From Pseudophaeobacter flagellatus (GTDB lineage Bacteria > Pseudomonadota > Alphaproteobacteria > Rhodobacterales > Rhodobacteraceae): a stretch of DNA of 64,000 nucleotides. Both the position numbers and the translations under genes were made by a program. The notes beneath the pieces were generated by a model, which was not told where the DNA came from, did no database searches, and was given only the letters and a program-made list of their open reading frames with translations. The first letter of the stretch is position 1; every line of letters starts with the position of its first letter. The stretch spans positions 310,001 to 374,000 of the forward strand of contig NZ_JAJQRG010000001.1 in NCBI RefSeq assembly GCF_021228235.1. Direction: 5' to 3'. Shown here in pieces: positions 43,531-52,519 of the stretch.

Positions 43531-44948
43531 TGGACGTGATTTTCCTGTTTGCCATGGTCATTGGCCTGATGCTGATCGGTGTGCCGATTGCGATCTCTCT
43601 GGGGCTTAGCTCGGTTCTGTTTTTGCTGATCTATTCGGACAGTTCACTGGCGAGCGTCGCCGGCACCCTGTTCGAAGCCTTTGAAGGGCACTTCACCCTG
43701 CTGGCCATTCCGTTTTTCATTCTGGCTTCTACCTTCATGTCCACTGGCGGGGTGGCGCAGCGGATCATTCGCTTTTCCATCGCCTGTGTCGGCCATTTTC
43801 AGGGGGGGCTGGCCATTGCGGGCGTCTTTGCCTGCATGATGTTTGCCGCCCTGTCGGGATCGTCGCCTGCAACTGTTGTGGCCATTGGCTCCATCGTTAT
43901 CGCAGCCATGCGCCAGGCGGGCTATACCAAGGAGTTCGCCGCCGGGGTCATCTGTAATGCCGGCACGCTGGGCATTTTGATCCCGCCGTCGATCGTCATG
44001 GTGGTCTATGCGGCCTCGGTTGATGTTTCGGTTGGTCGGATGTTCCTGGCGGGGATCATTCCGGGGCTTTTGGCTGGTTTGATGCTGATGGTGACGATCT
44101 ATGTGATCGCCCGGATCAAGAACATGCCCAAGGGGCAGTGGGCAGGTTGGGGCGAGGTTGGTGCCTCTTTCCGCGAGGCTTTCTGGGGCTTGTTCCTGAT
44201 CGTGATCATCATGGTCGGCATCTACGGCTATCCCTGGTACTCGGCAGAGCTGGGGCTGTACAAGGAAGCCGCCATCTTTACGCCAACTGAGGCGGCAGCT
44301 GTGGCCTCTGTCTATGCGTTCTTTGTGGCCAGCTTTGTCTATCGCGACATGGGACCATTGGCAGAAACCGAGGGACGGAAGCGGCGTTCTGTGTTGCAGG
44401 CACCGATGGCATTGCTATCGGTCTGGGGGCATAAAGACACCAAGAAGGCGCTGTTTGATGCCGGTAAGCTGACAGTGACGCTGATGTTTGTGATCGCCAA
44501 TGCGCTGATCCTGAAGCATGTGCTGACGGATGAGCAGGTGCCACAACATATCGCCAATGCAATGCTGTCGGCTGGTTTTGGCCCGGTGATGTTTCTGGTG
44601 GTGGTAAATGTGATCTTGCTGATCGGCGGCCAGTTCATGGAACCGTCGGGGCTGTTGGTGATCGTGGCGCCACTGGTGTTTCCGATTGCAATCGAGTTGG
44701 GCATTGACCCTATCCACCTCGGCATCATCATGGTGGTCAATATGGAAATTGGCATGATCACCCCGCCGGTTGGGCTCAACCTCTTTGTGACCTCCGGGGT
44801 TGCGGGCATGCCGATGATGTCGGTGGTGCGGGCGGCTTTGCCCTTCCTCGCGGTGCTCTTCGTGTTCCTGATCATGGTGACATACATTCCCTGGCTGAGC
44901 ACGATGATCCCCAATGCGCTGATGGGGCCTGAGATCATCACCAACTAG
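43530..44948 (+). CDS. dctM: TRAP transporter large permease DctM
   Basis: A 472-residue sodium-coupled permease with about 12 hydrophobic segments. Characteristic motifs: FVLASTF-like region FFILASTFMSTGG, SGSSPATVVAIGSI (first re-entrant loop), GTLGILIPPSIVMVVYA, and the second half MEIGMITPPVGLNLFVTSG. The insertion around residues 240-300 (YRDMGPLAETEGRKRRS) is seen in dicarboxylate-type DctM. Starts on the dctQ stop (TAATG); terminator follows at 44987. Confidence 0.95.
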   Translation: MDVIFLFAMVIGLMLIGVPIAISLGLSSVLFLLIYSDSSLASVAGTLFEAFEGHFTLLAIPFFILASTFMSTGGVAQRIIRFSIACVGHFQGGLAIAGVFACMMFAALSGSSPATVVAIGSIVIAAMRQAGYTKEFAAGVICNAGTLGILIPPSIVMVVYAASVDVSVGRMFLAGIIPGLLAGLMLMVTIYVIARIKNMPKGQWAGWGEVGASFREAFWGLFLIVIIMVGIYGYPWYSAELGLYKEAAIFTPTEAAAVASVYAFFVASFVYRDMGPLAETEGRKRRSVLQAPMALLSVWGHKDTKKALFDAGKLTVTLMFVIANALILKHVLTDEQVPQHIANAMLSAGFGPVMFLVVVNVILLIGGQFMEPSGLLVIVAPLVFPIAIELGIDPIHLGIIMVVNMEIGMITPPVGLNLFVTSGVAGMPMMSVVRAALPFLAVLFVFLIMVTYIPWLSTMIPNALMGPEIITN

Positions 44949-44986
44949 CCCGCATGGGAGCGATCCCGCAGGATACGAGAAATAAG

Positions 44987-45014
44987 AAACGCCCCGGTTT
45001 TACCGGGGCGTTTT
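44987..45014 (+). terminator. Rho-independent terminator of dctPQM
   Basis: AAACGCCCCGG-TTTTA-CCGGGGCGTTTT, an 11-bp stem with T-run; the A-run on the other side may also serve tpiA reading towards it. Confidence 0.9.
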
Positions 45015-45076
45015 GTCATTGCGGGATAGATATTAGGTACGCAAGGGGCGCTGCCCCTCTTGGCCTCTGGCCAATT

Positions 45077-45106
45077 CACCCCGAGGTTTTTGGGGTAAGA
45101 TGAAGC
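45077..45106 (+). repeat. Interspersed repeat element, copy D
   Basis: CACCCCGAGGTTTTTGGGGTAAGATGAAGC, between dctM and tpiA, preceded by a GGGGC/GCCCC hairpin (45048-45057). Same hairpin-plus-core layout as copies B and C. Confidence 0.6.
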
Positions 45107-45137
45107 CATTTTGGCGAGGCGCCAGGAGGCGCGGGTG

Positions 45138-45887
45138 TCAGCTGGCGTCGAGGGCGGAAATGATCGGGACAAATTCCTCTGCTGTGAGGCTGGCACCGCC
45201 GACCAGAGCACCGTCAACATTGGAAACGGCAAAGATTTGCGCGGCATTGCTGGGTTTGACCGAGCCACCGTAGAGCAGCCGGGTGGCCTCTGCCATTTCA
45301 GCGCCGAAGCGGGTGGTGAGCTCGGCGCGGATGAAATTATGCACCTTGGCGATCTGCGCCAAGCTTGGCACCTTGCCGGTGCCAATGGACCAGACCGGTT
45401 CATAGGCAAGAACCGTGTTTTCACTGGTGGCCCCATCAGGCAAAGAGGCCTTGAGTTGGGCCGCCACGACATTCAGGGTATCGCCTGCTTCGCGCTCTGT
45501 CAGGGTTTCGCCGACGCAGATCACGGTCATGAGGCCAGCCTCCCAAGCGGCGCAGACCTTGGCGCCCACTTCTTCGCTGCTTTCTGCGTGGTCGGCGCGG
45601 CGTTCCGAATGGCCCAGGATCACGGCATTGGCGCCGGCATCCTTGAGCATCTCTGCCGAAATGTCCCCGGTATGCGCGCCGGCGGTTGCGGCGTGGCAGT
45701 TTTGGCCACCAATGGCAACTGTGCTGTCTTTAACCACATCTGCGGCGCGCGACAGCAGGGTGGCGGCTGGGCAGATCAGGACTTCGGCGCGTGCTGCACC
45801 CTGTGCCGCTGCCAAGGCCTGAAGCTCGGCCAAAGCCGCGCCTGTTCCGTTCATTTTCCAGTTACCCACTGCCATTTTTTGCCGCAT
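45138..45887 (-). CDS. tpiA: Triosephosphate isomerase
   Basis: Interconverts dihydroxyacetone phosphate and glyceraldehyde 3-phosphate. Catalytic Lys in GNWKMNG (near residue 10), His in ILGHSERR (near 94), Glu in AYEPVWSIGTGK (near 163), and the phosphate-binding LLYGGSVKPSNA near 208. 249 residues, normal. Convergent with dctPQM. No glycolytic neighbour. Confidence 0.97.
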   Translation of the reverse strand: MRQKMAVGNWKMNGTGAALAELQALAAAQGAARAEVLICPAATLLSRAADVVKDSTVAIGGQNCHAATAGAHTGDISAEMLKDAGANAVILGHSERRADHAESSEEVGAKVCAAWEAGLMTVICVGETLTEREAGDTLNVVAAQLKASLPDGATSENTVLAYEPVWSIGTGKVPSLAQIAKVHNFIRAELTTRFGAEMAEATRLLYGGSVKPSNAAQIFAVSNVDGALVGGASLTAEEFVPIISALDAS

Positions 45888-46006
45888 GTGCCGTTCCTTT
45901 TATGGTTTCTGGCCACGTGGTAACATCCGCAGCTGTGCGGGGCAATCAGACAAAGAGAGGCAGGCAGCCTCTGACCGCGCTTATCGTGTGTCAGGCAAAG
46001 CGGAGG

Positions 46007-46366
46007 TTAGAGGTTCGGCACATCCTTGAAGCTGATGGATTCGCCACAGCCGCAAGCCTCAGACACATTGGGGTTGTTGAATTTGAAGCCGCTTTCCAGC
46101 AGCGAGATCTCATAGTCGATTTCAGTGCCAAAGAGGAACATCTGTGCCATGGGGGCAATCAGTACCCGAGCGCCATCCTGTTCGACCACCTCGTCGTTGG
46201 TGTCGGGGTCGTCGACATATTCCATGGTGTATTCCATTCCGGCACAGCCGCCCTTTTTGACGCCAATGCGCAGGCCTGCATGGCCACCACTGGCCATCAG
46301 CTTGCTGATCTGGGCCGCAGCCTTTGGGGTGATTGTCACAGCCTGTTTGCCAGGAATGCCGAACAT
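46007..46366 (-). CDS. sufA: A-type iron-sulfur carrier (SufA/IscA/HesB family)
   Basis: A 119-residue A-type carrier that holds an Fe-S cluster and passes it to apo-proteins. The three conserved cysteines are in GVKKGGCAGMEY and the C-terminal EACGCGESI. The start at 46366 (MFGIPGKQAVTIT) is chosen over 46378. It is on the same strand as sufT 1.4 kb upstream, with a frameshifted phosphodiesterase gene between, so the Suf genes here look split. sufBCDS are not in the window. Confidence 0.9.
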   Translation of the reverse strand: MFGIPGKQAVTITPKAAAQISKLMASGGHAGLRIGVKKGGCAGMEYTMEYVDDPDTNDEVVEQDGARVLIAPMAQMFLFGTEIDYEISLLESGFKFNNPNVSEACGCGESISFKDVPNL

Positions 46367-46504
46367 GAGTGTCTCCAATACGCGCGTTACACCCTATCTA
46401 GGGCGGCTAGGGCGCAGGCTCAAGAGGGGGGCGTGAAATCGCGTGCCACAGCGAGGGGGGAGGCCGCGGGTGTGGCCCGCGATGATCCGGCGTGCGGCAG
46501 GGGT

Positions 46505-47643
46505 TTATAGCCCCATGCAGTTGGCGTAGTAGGTGACGGTTGCAGGCCAGTCGGAGAAGATCCCGTCGATTTTCACGTCCTGCGCCAGCACATCAAGAAC
46601 TTCGTAGTAGCTGGAGGCATTCTGCACCGCAGGCCGCACGGACTGGAAGTACCAGCCGCCGCCATCGTTCAGCGGGCCAGAGCGTTCGAGCGTCCAGGTA
46701 ATCAGCTGCAACCCGGCGGCCTTGGCCTCAAGGGCTGAAAGCTGTCGGGCGCGTTGGGGTCAAGCGGCGCGCTGCCCTGGTTGCGCCCATCAAGATAGAC
46801 CGCCTGGCGGCCGAACTCGGGTTCACTGTCGATCCAGTATTTCACCACCTCCAGGTCAAAACTCTGTGGCCAGACGTCGGCTGCAGGAATACCTGCTGCC
46901 TTGTAGTCGGCGATCAATTTCTGGGCATAGTTCTGCAAGGTGAAGCCGTTAAAGGGCATCTCGACCACGGGGGATTTGAGTTCGGGAGTGAACTTTGTAC
47001 CCAGGGATTTGAACAACGCGATAGATTGCGCATGGGTCATGGCGGTGGCGCCATCCCCATATTGCGTGCTGCGCCAGGGCGCGACCCCGCCCTGTGAGGC
47101 GGCGGCACTGGTGGCGGTCTTGTCAAAGCTGTCCATCTTGGGGGTGAGGCTTTGAAACTGTGCCAGGGTGATATCGCTGCTGCGGCACTCTGCCTTCGCG
47201 GGGCTGTCTGGCGTCGCGGGGGTAAAGGGCTGGATGCAGGTCTCGGCCAGATCGGTGGTCAGGATATTTGTGGTTGTGTGAAGATCGTTTTGCGCGTGGC
47301 GGCAGATCAGCTCCAGGTCCTTGGTGAAGGTGACATCGCATTCCAGAATACCCGCCCCCATGCGCGCGGCGGCCTGGTTGGACTGCACTGTATGTTCAGG
47401 AAACATCAAGGGTGCGCCCCGGTGCCCGATCGAAAAATCGCTGCGGCGCGGGGGCTGCGCCGCGCAGGACTGCAACTTTGCCTTCAAATCGCCCTCGGGC
47501 AGCATCTCAATCAGATGGGCGGGGCGGGGGCCATAGCTGAGGCCAGCGTTCGAATCTGCCTCTGGGGTGGCGGCAGTGACCGGAGCAAAGGCGCCTAGAA
47601 GCGGCAGCGACAGGGCAAGAGCGGGGGCAAGAGTGTAGCGCAA
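46505..47643 (-). pseudogene. Glycerophosphodiester phosphodiesterase, frameshifted
   Basis: Two adjoining frames together make one GDPD-family protein of about 379 residues. The first reads from a TTG start at 47643 (signal peptide LRYTLAPALALSLPLLGAFA, with TTGGAG upstream), through FSIGHRGAPLMFPEHT (catalytic His) and GILECDVTFTKD (metal Glu/Asp), to ...DPNAPDSF. The second continues [19 protein letters not shown] to the stop at 46505. The switch lies at about 46728-46740 and equals one missing base. Without it the protein ends at ...PPGCS, losing about 75 residues. Either a real loss or a sequencing error. Confidence 0.85.
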
Positions 47644-47750
47644 AGGTGATCTCCAATAAAATGAAATACAAAAGAAAAATCGCGACAAAAGGTAACCCCT
47701 TTGCCGCGATCCTGTGACGTTTTTATGATCTCTTTGCTGCCGGGAGGCCG

Positions 47751-48113
47751 CTACATAAAGCCAAGCTCAAGCCGGGCTTCATCGGACATCATTTCCATGC
47801 CCCAGGGTGGCTCCCAGGTGATTTCCACGTCGACATCCTTGACCCCGGGCACCGGCGAGACCGCATCGACAATCCAGCCGGGCATTTCACCCGCAACAGG
47901 GCAGCCCGGAGCGGTGAGGGTCATGATGATCTTGACCTCGTTCTCGGCATTGATGTCGATGGTGTAGATCAGCCCCAGTTCATAGATGTTGACTGGAATT
48001 TCAGGGTCATAGACTGACTTGCAGGCATCCGCGATCTGATCGAACAGCGGATGCTCGACAGAAGACGGTGCGATGAGGGGGGTACCTTCAAGCGGTTCGG
48101 AAGCGTTGGTCAT
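47751..48113 (-). CDS. sufT: SUF system assembly protein SufT (MIP18/DUF59)
   Basis: A 120-residue DUF59 (MIP18) protein helping mature Fe-S proteins. Core: IADACKSVYDPEIPVNIYELGLIYTIDI, then MTLTAPGCPVAGEMPGWI containing the conserved cysteine, and VEITWEPPWGMEMMSDEARLELG. The name follows the family's usual place in Suf operons; here it is separated from sufA by the phosphodiesterase gene. A short N-terminal extension (MTNASEPLEGTPLIAPS) precedes the domain. Confidence 0.9.
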   Translation of the reverse strand: MTNASEPLEGTPLIAPSSVEHPLFDQIADACKSVYDPEIPVNIYELGLIYTIDINAENEVKIIMTLTAPGCPVAGEMPGWIVDAVSPVPGVKDVDVEITWEPPWGMEMMSDEARLELGFM

Positions 48114-48398
48114 ATCGGTCCCTGACTGTTAATCCGACTGTTTATATAGGGAACCAAGCAGGGAAGGTCCAGAGCCTGTGCGGGCCTGGCGACAATTTGA
48201 ACCGGGCGCAGGTCGCGTCTGAAGCGCCATCTAAAGTCATCGATAAACTGTGGTGCCATGTCTGTTTCTACGTGCCCCCGTGCATATAGCGCTATCAGTC
48301 GAACCGGGCAGGGGGTGATCACATAGCGCACTTTAAGACCGATTTAAGGCTGGGGTGTTAGTGTGGCGCATCTTTTTCTCCTAGGACGGACACCCAAT

Positions 48399-49106
48399 AT
48401 GACATCTTTGAAAGCCTTGATTTGTAGCGCGGCGTTTGCCAGCTTTGCCTCAGTTTCCATGGCGGGCACCACGCTGACGCTCTTGACTGAGGAATACCCA
48501 CCGTACAATTTCACTGAAAACGGTGAGATTGTTGGCTCAGCCACAGATCTGGTCCGCGAAGCCATGGATGCAGCAGGGGTGGGATACACCATAAAGTCCT
48601 TGCCCTGGGCCCGTGCGTTTTCAAATGCGCAAAAGGATCCCGGCACCTGCGTGTTTACAACTAACATCACTGAAAAACGTCGGCCCCTGTTCAAATGGAT
48701 TTCACCGCTGCTTGCCAACCAAATGGTTCTGGTTGCCAGCGCAAGCAACCCGATCACGATCAATTCGCTGGAGGATGCCCGTGCCTATACAATCGGTACC
48801 TATACGGACGATGTTGCCGAAACCCATATGAAGGACGCGGGCATGAATACCGTGTCGACCGCTAAGGAAGAGCTGAATATCAAGAAGCTCAAGGCCGGTC
48901 GGATTGATCTATGGGTGACCTTCCGCGAGCGTCTGAACCTGCTGAACGATCCTGACCTCGTTGAGGTCTTCATGGTGGATGAAACAGTGGCCGGGGTTGC
49001 CTGCAACCTTAGCGTGGATGACGCAACAATCGCCAGTATCCAAGCAAGCCTTGATGCGCTGATCGCCAGTGGGCGGGCCGCTGATATCAAAGCATCCTAC
49101 AGGTAA
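48399..49106 (+). CDS. Family 3 extracellular solute-binding protein
   Basis: A 235-residue periplasmic protein like PotD/HisJ-type family 3 (SBP_bac_3). Signal peptide MTSLKALICSAAFASFASVSMA, then TLLTEEYPPYNFTENGEIVGSATDLV, the standard beginning. No ABC permease or ATPase lies next to it; many such orphan proteins in this family are amino-acid binders or sensors. ATG 48399 rather than the in-frame codon at 48363, since the signal peptide begins there. A hairpin terminator follows. Confidence 0.85.
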   Translation: MTSLKALICSAAFASFASVSMAGTTLTLLTEEYPPYNFTENGEIVGSATDLVREAMDAAGVGYTIKSLPWARAFSNAQKDPGTCVFTTNITEKRRPLFKWISPLLANQMVLVASASNPITINSLEDARAYTIGTYTDDVAETHMKDAGMNTVSTAKEELNIKKLKAGRIDLWVTFRERLNLLNDPDLVEVFMVDETVAGVACNLSVDDATIASIQASLDALIASGRAADIKASYR

Positions 49107-49198
49107 TCAAGATTGCCGAAGGCCAAACGAGGCGAGAGGGGGGGAAGCCTGGCAGCCCCTTTCTTGCCCGGCAAGGGGGGCCGTCAGGCGGCGGGCGA

Positions 49199-49248
49199 AA
49201 AACCGCAGGCCAAAGACGGATAGATCAACGATAAAGGCCTGCGGTTTT
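49199..49248 (+). terminator. Long-loop terminator after the solute-binding gene
   Basis: AAAACCGCAGGCC (49199-49211) and GGCCTGCGGTTTT (49236-49248) form a perfect 13-bp stem with a 24-nt loop, ending in TTTTAT. A-run on the 5' side makes it potentially bidirectional with the NfeD gene. Confidence 0.8.
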
Positions 49249-49325
49249 ATGCGCAGGCCTTTATGTTTTTTGAGGTTCCGTGCATCGTCAAAGGTTGGTC
49301 TGATGCCTGGGCGGGGTGTTTTTTG

Positions 49326-49616
49326 TCAATCGTTGATGTCGTGATCGAAGTTCTTCACCTGGCCCGACGGCAGGGAAAAATAACGACGCATCAGCAGCCA
49401 GGAGATTAGCGATAGTCCGGCAAACAGAAACAACAGGGCAGGTAGGCCCGGCCCGGCGCTACCAAGGATCGCCAGCAATATGCCACATGCCAGGGCGCCC
49501 AGGGCAAAGCCCAGAAAGACAAAGCCGGGGACCAGCACCTCGAGGATCGCCAGGATCAATGCGCCAGCGCACCAGACCCACCAAAGCGCCCAGAAGGGTG
49601 TTGCGAGCTCTATCAT
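49326..49616 (-). CDS. NfeD-like membrane protein (YbbK type)
   Basis: A 96-residue protein with two or three hydrophobic segments (FWALWWVWCAGALILAILEVLVPGF near residues 5-30, then about 35-75). It is the short NfeD form lacking a protease domain, ending in a hydrophilic tail that may be part of the OB-fold. NfeD genes pair with stomatin/SPFH genes; here it overlaps the SPFH gene by 4 nt, strongly implying a joint membrane-microdomain function. Confidence 0.87.
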   Translation of the reverse strand: MIELATPFWALWWVWCAGALILAILEVLVPGFVFLGFALGALACGILLAILGSAGPGLPALLFLFAGLSLISWLLMRRYFSLPSGQVKNFDHDIND

Positions 49617-50503
49617 TTGCCACCTTTCAGCAGTTTGAAGGCATCGCCAAAGGCTTCGAGTGCATGGGCGGGCAGAAGGATGGTTTGCTTGCCAGCGCCA
49701 TTGCCAAGCGCGTTCAGGGCTTCGACCTGTTTCAGGGCAACCTGATATTGCGCGGCTTCGAGGCCATTTTCCTGGATCGCCTTGGCAACAACTTCGGTGG
49801 CATAGGCCTCGGCATCGGCCTGAATGCGGCGGGCCTTGGCAATCTGTTCTGCGGCGTAAAGCTCCCCTTCGGCGGCCAGTTCAACGGCGCGTTTGGTGCC
49901 TTCGGCCTCGGTCACCTGGGCGCGGCGGGCGCGTTCTGCATTCAGCTGTTGCAGCATGGCGTCGCGGGTGGCCTGGTCAAGGTTCACATCTAGGATTTCT
50001 GCGCGGGTGACCTGGATGCCCCAGTCATCAACAGCGTCTTCAACCGCGGTCTGAATTTGGCCAATCAGCTGGGCGCGGTTGGATTGGACCTCGTCCAGGT
50101 CCATCTTGCCGATCTCGGCACGGACAATCCCCGCAACGGTGGTCGCAATGGCGCCATCCACATCGCGGATCCGGTAGACGGTTTTTTCGGGCTCAAGAAT
50201 GCGATAAAAAACAGAGGTATCAATCTGCACCAGCACGTTGTCTTTGGTGATTGCATCCTGGGCGGCATTGGGCAGTTGGCGTTCCAGAACCGAAATGCGA
50301 TGCGCGACATTATCCAGCAGCGGCACGATAAAGTTGATGCCAGGCCCCAGAACCGAATGCAGGCGGCCAAAGCGTTCGACGACAAATTTTTCGGATTGGG
50401 GGACGATATGAACCCCCTTGAAGATAATGACGATCAGGAAGATAGCGCCAAGCAGGTAGATGGCGTTTTGGGAAATCAATCCAATGAGGATGTCTTCATT
50501 CAT
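49613..50503 (-). CDS. SPFH/Band 7 (stomatin/QmcA-like) protein
   Basis: A 296-residue SPFH protein. An N-terminal membrane helix (AIYLLGAIFLIVIIF, about residues 14-28) is followed by the band 7 core: GVHIVPQSEKFVVERFGRLHSVLGPGINFIVP, TKDNVLVQIDTSVFYRI, and the alpha-helical DEVQSNRAQLIGQIQTAVEDA. The C-terminal half is a long coiled-coil helix (AERARRAQVTEAEGTKRA..). Such proteins oligomerise into membrane rafts and modulate proteases such as FtsH. Its gene is coupled to NfeD. Confidence 0.93.
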   Translation of the reverse strand: MNEDILIGLISQNAIYLLGAIFLIVIIFKGVHIVPQSEKFVVERFGRLHSVLGPGINFIVPLLDNVAHRISVLERQLPNAAQDAITKDNVLVQIDTSVFYRILEPEKTVYRIRDVDGAIATTVAGIVRAEIGKMDLDEVQSNRAQLIGQIQTAVEDAVDDWGIQVTRAEILDVNLDQATRDAMLQQLNAERARRAQVTEAEGTKRAVELAAEGELYAAEQIAKARRIQADAEAYATEVVAKAIQENGLEAAQYQVALKQVEALNALGNGAGKQTILLPAHALEAFGDAFKLLKGGK

Positions 50504-50701
50504 CGGGGGCTCCTAAAGCAATGTGTGCTATTGAATACAGATGTAACCACCCAGAGACCGTTTCAAGGCGCTGCGGGCAGGGGGTGGGCTTACCGGATCT
50601 TATGGGCTGTGCCTTGCGGGCTGGCAAGACGGCTTGAGACGTGCCAAAAGGCGCGCACTCAGGCAAATGCAATGGCTTTGGCAGGCGAAGGATAGCAAAC
50701 A

Positions 50702-51832
50702 ATGGCACCAAAAATCACCTTTGATTTGAAAGCCCGCGATGGCAAGGCCCGCACCGGGGTCATCTCGACTCCGCGTGGCGATATCCGCACCCCGGCCTTT
50801 ATGCCGGTTGGTACTGCAGCTACGGTCAAGGCGATGATGCCGGAAAGCGTGCGCGAGACCGGCGCCGACATCTTGCTGGGCAATACCTATCATTTGATGC
50901 TGCGCCCCACAGCCGAGCGGATTGACCGCCTTGGTGGTTTGCACAAGTTCATGAACTGGGACCGGCCCATTCTGACGGATTCCGGTGGCTTTCAGGTGAT
51001 GTCGCTGGCGGGGCTGCGCAAGCTGACCGAACAGGGGGTCACGTTCAAAAGCCATATCGATGGTTCCAAGCACGAGCTGACGCCGGAACGTTCGATGGAG
51101 ATTCAGAAGCTCTTGGGGTCTGACATTGTGATGTGTTTTGACGAATGCCCAGCCCTGCCTGCCACCCGCGACCGTATCGCCGAAAGCATGCAGCTGTCGA
51201 TGCGCTGGGCGGACCGATCAAAGGCAGCCTTTGGCGATCGACCGGGGCATGCGCTGTTTGGCATCATGCAGGGCGGTCTGGAACAGGACCTGCGCGAAGA
51301 AAGCGCAGAAGCATTGAAACAGATTGGCTTTGATGGCTACGCGGTGGGGGGGCTTGCCGTGGGCGAGGGGCAGGAGGCGATGTTTGACTGTCTCGACTAT
51401 GCGCCCGACATGCTGCCGCAGGACAAGCCGCGCTATCTGATGGGCGTTGGCAAACCTGACGATATCGTTGGTGCGGTGGCGCGCGGCATCGACATGATGG
51501 ACTGTGTGCTGCCCTCGCGGTCGGGACGCACCGGTCAGGCCTTCACCCGCCACGGTGTGGTCAATATCAAGAACGCGCGCCATGCGGATGATCCGCGACC
51601 GTTGGATGAGAGCTGCAGCTGTCCGGCCTGTTCCAAATACAGCCGTGCCTATCTGCACCATGTGTTCCGCAGCAACGAAATGATCTCTGGTATGCTGCTG
51701 ACCTGGCACAACCTGCACTATTTCCAGGACATCATGGAGGGCATGCGCGGTGCCATCGCGGTGGGCAGTTTTGATGCCTGGCAGCAGGATTTCCATGCCA
51801 AACGGGCCGAGGGCGATATTGCACCGCTCTGA
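50702..51832 (+). CDS. tgt: Queuine/tRNA-guanine transglycosylase
   Basis: A 376-residue TGT that exchanges G34 for preQ1 in GUN-anticodon tRNAs. Motifs: [19 protein letters not shown] (near residue 20), catalytic Asp in [11 protein letters not shown] (near 93), GQGVDIGM-like [11 protein letters not shown] (near 222), the second catalytic Asp in [14 protein letters not shown] (near 264), and the zinc site [16 protein letters not shown] (near 305). Length is as expected. It is monocistronic, with a 687-bp gene-free gap downstream. Confidence 0.97.
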   Translation: MAPKITFDLKARDGKARTGVISTPRGDIRTPAFMPVGTAATVKAMMPESVRETGADILLGNTYHLMLRPTAERIDRLGGLHKFMNWDRPILTDSGGFQVMSLAGLRKLTEQGVTFKSHIDGSKHELTPERSMEIQKLLGSDIVMCFDECPALPATRDRIAESMQLSMRWADRSKAAFGDRPGHALFGIMQGGLEQDLREESAEALKQIGFDGYAVGGLAVGEGQEAMFDCLDYAPDMLPQDKPRYLMGVGKPDDIVGAVARGIDMMDCVLPSRSGRTGQAFTRHGVVNIKNARHADDPRPLDESCSCPACSKYSRAYLHHVFRSNEMISGMLLTWHNLHYFQDIMEGMRGAIAVGSFDAWQQDFHAKRAEGDIAPL

Positions 51833-52519
51833 GGTTTTGTCTTTGGGCGCTGCCTGCGCTCCCGCCTGATATGCGGGCCTGATATGGCGGATCGCGGCTA
51901 TGGTGCCGGGGATAAACTATGTTTGGTTTTTGTCGAATTTGAAGGGCTCGCCCCTTATGTGGGGCGCGATTTGCCCGATCATGGCCGATAAAATGCGGTG
52001 GTTTGCATCCTGAACTGGTAAAATCAGTAATACGAAGTAAAGCAGGGTTTCTGCGTATATGGCCTAGGTTGCGCTTTTACGGCCCTGCGGTCTGGTGTGG
52101 CCTTGATCGGGTTCATGCAGAGGGATACGGTACAAGAGGCCGAGTTTGCAGTACTTTCCCATCTGAAGGATGGCCCCGCCAACAAGAACATGGCGGCCTG
52201 CGGCAGGCAATTGGTCAGCCCGTGGTCAACTTTGGCCACCTTTGGCCAGGCCAGATTGCGGCTGCGCTGCGCGATCACTGACGAATATACCCGCAAACAG
52301 AGCCCGAAAAACAGGCTTTGTTCTTCATGTGGTGATTTGCACTGCATTTGCCAAAAGCGCTCTTGTGGTTCGGCGGTGCTGGGGGCAATGTGGACCCCAA
52401 ATTTCAGGCACGGTGGTTGAAAAATGTTAACCGCTGCACCAGATAATAACCACCAAAGAGGAGACTGCTGCGGCTGCCGATGATGGGGCCTGGTGGACTT
52501 GCTAAATAAAGGACGAAGT
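51833..52519 (+). other. Long gene-free region between tgt and lon
   Basis: About 690 bp. Short frames exist on both strands, but none has a recognisable start, motif or codon bias. Base composition is more AT-rich than the flanks in places, consistent with regulatory or decayed DNA. The lon promoter should be near its 3' end; TTGAAA (52417-52422) and GATAAT (52442-52447) form a possible pair with a suboptimal 19-bp spacer. AAAGGACGAAG precedes the lon start. Confidence 0.5.
52417..52447 (+). promoter_or_regulatory. Possible lon promoter
   Basis: TTGAAA and GATAAT separated by 19 nt, about 75 nt before the lon ATG. The GTTGAAAA sequence also recalls the heat-shock -35 box (CTTGAAA), as expected for lon, but no CCCCAT-type -10 follows at the right distance. 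Confidence 0.3.

Noticed and set aside
52097-52420. 107-codon frame between tgt and lon
   Set aside because: No ribosome binding site, no motif, odd composition; likely chance.
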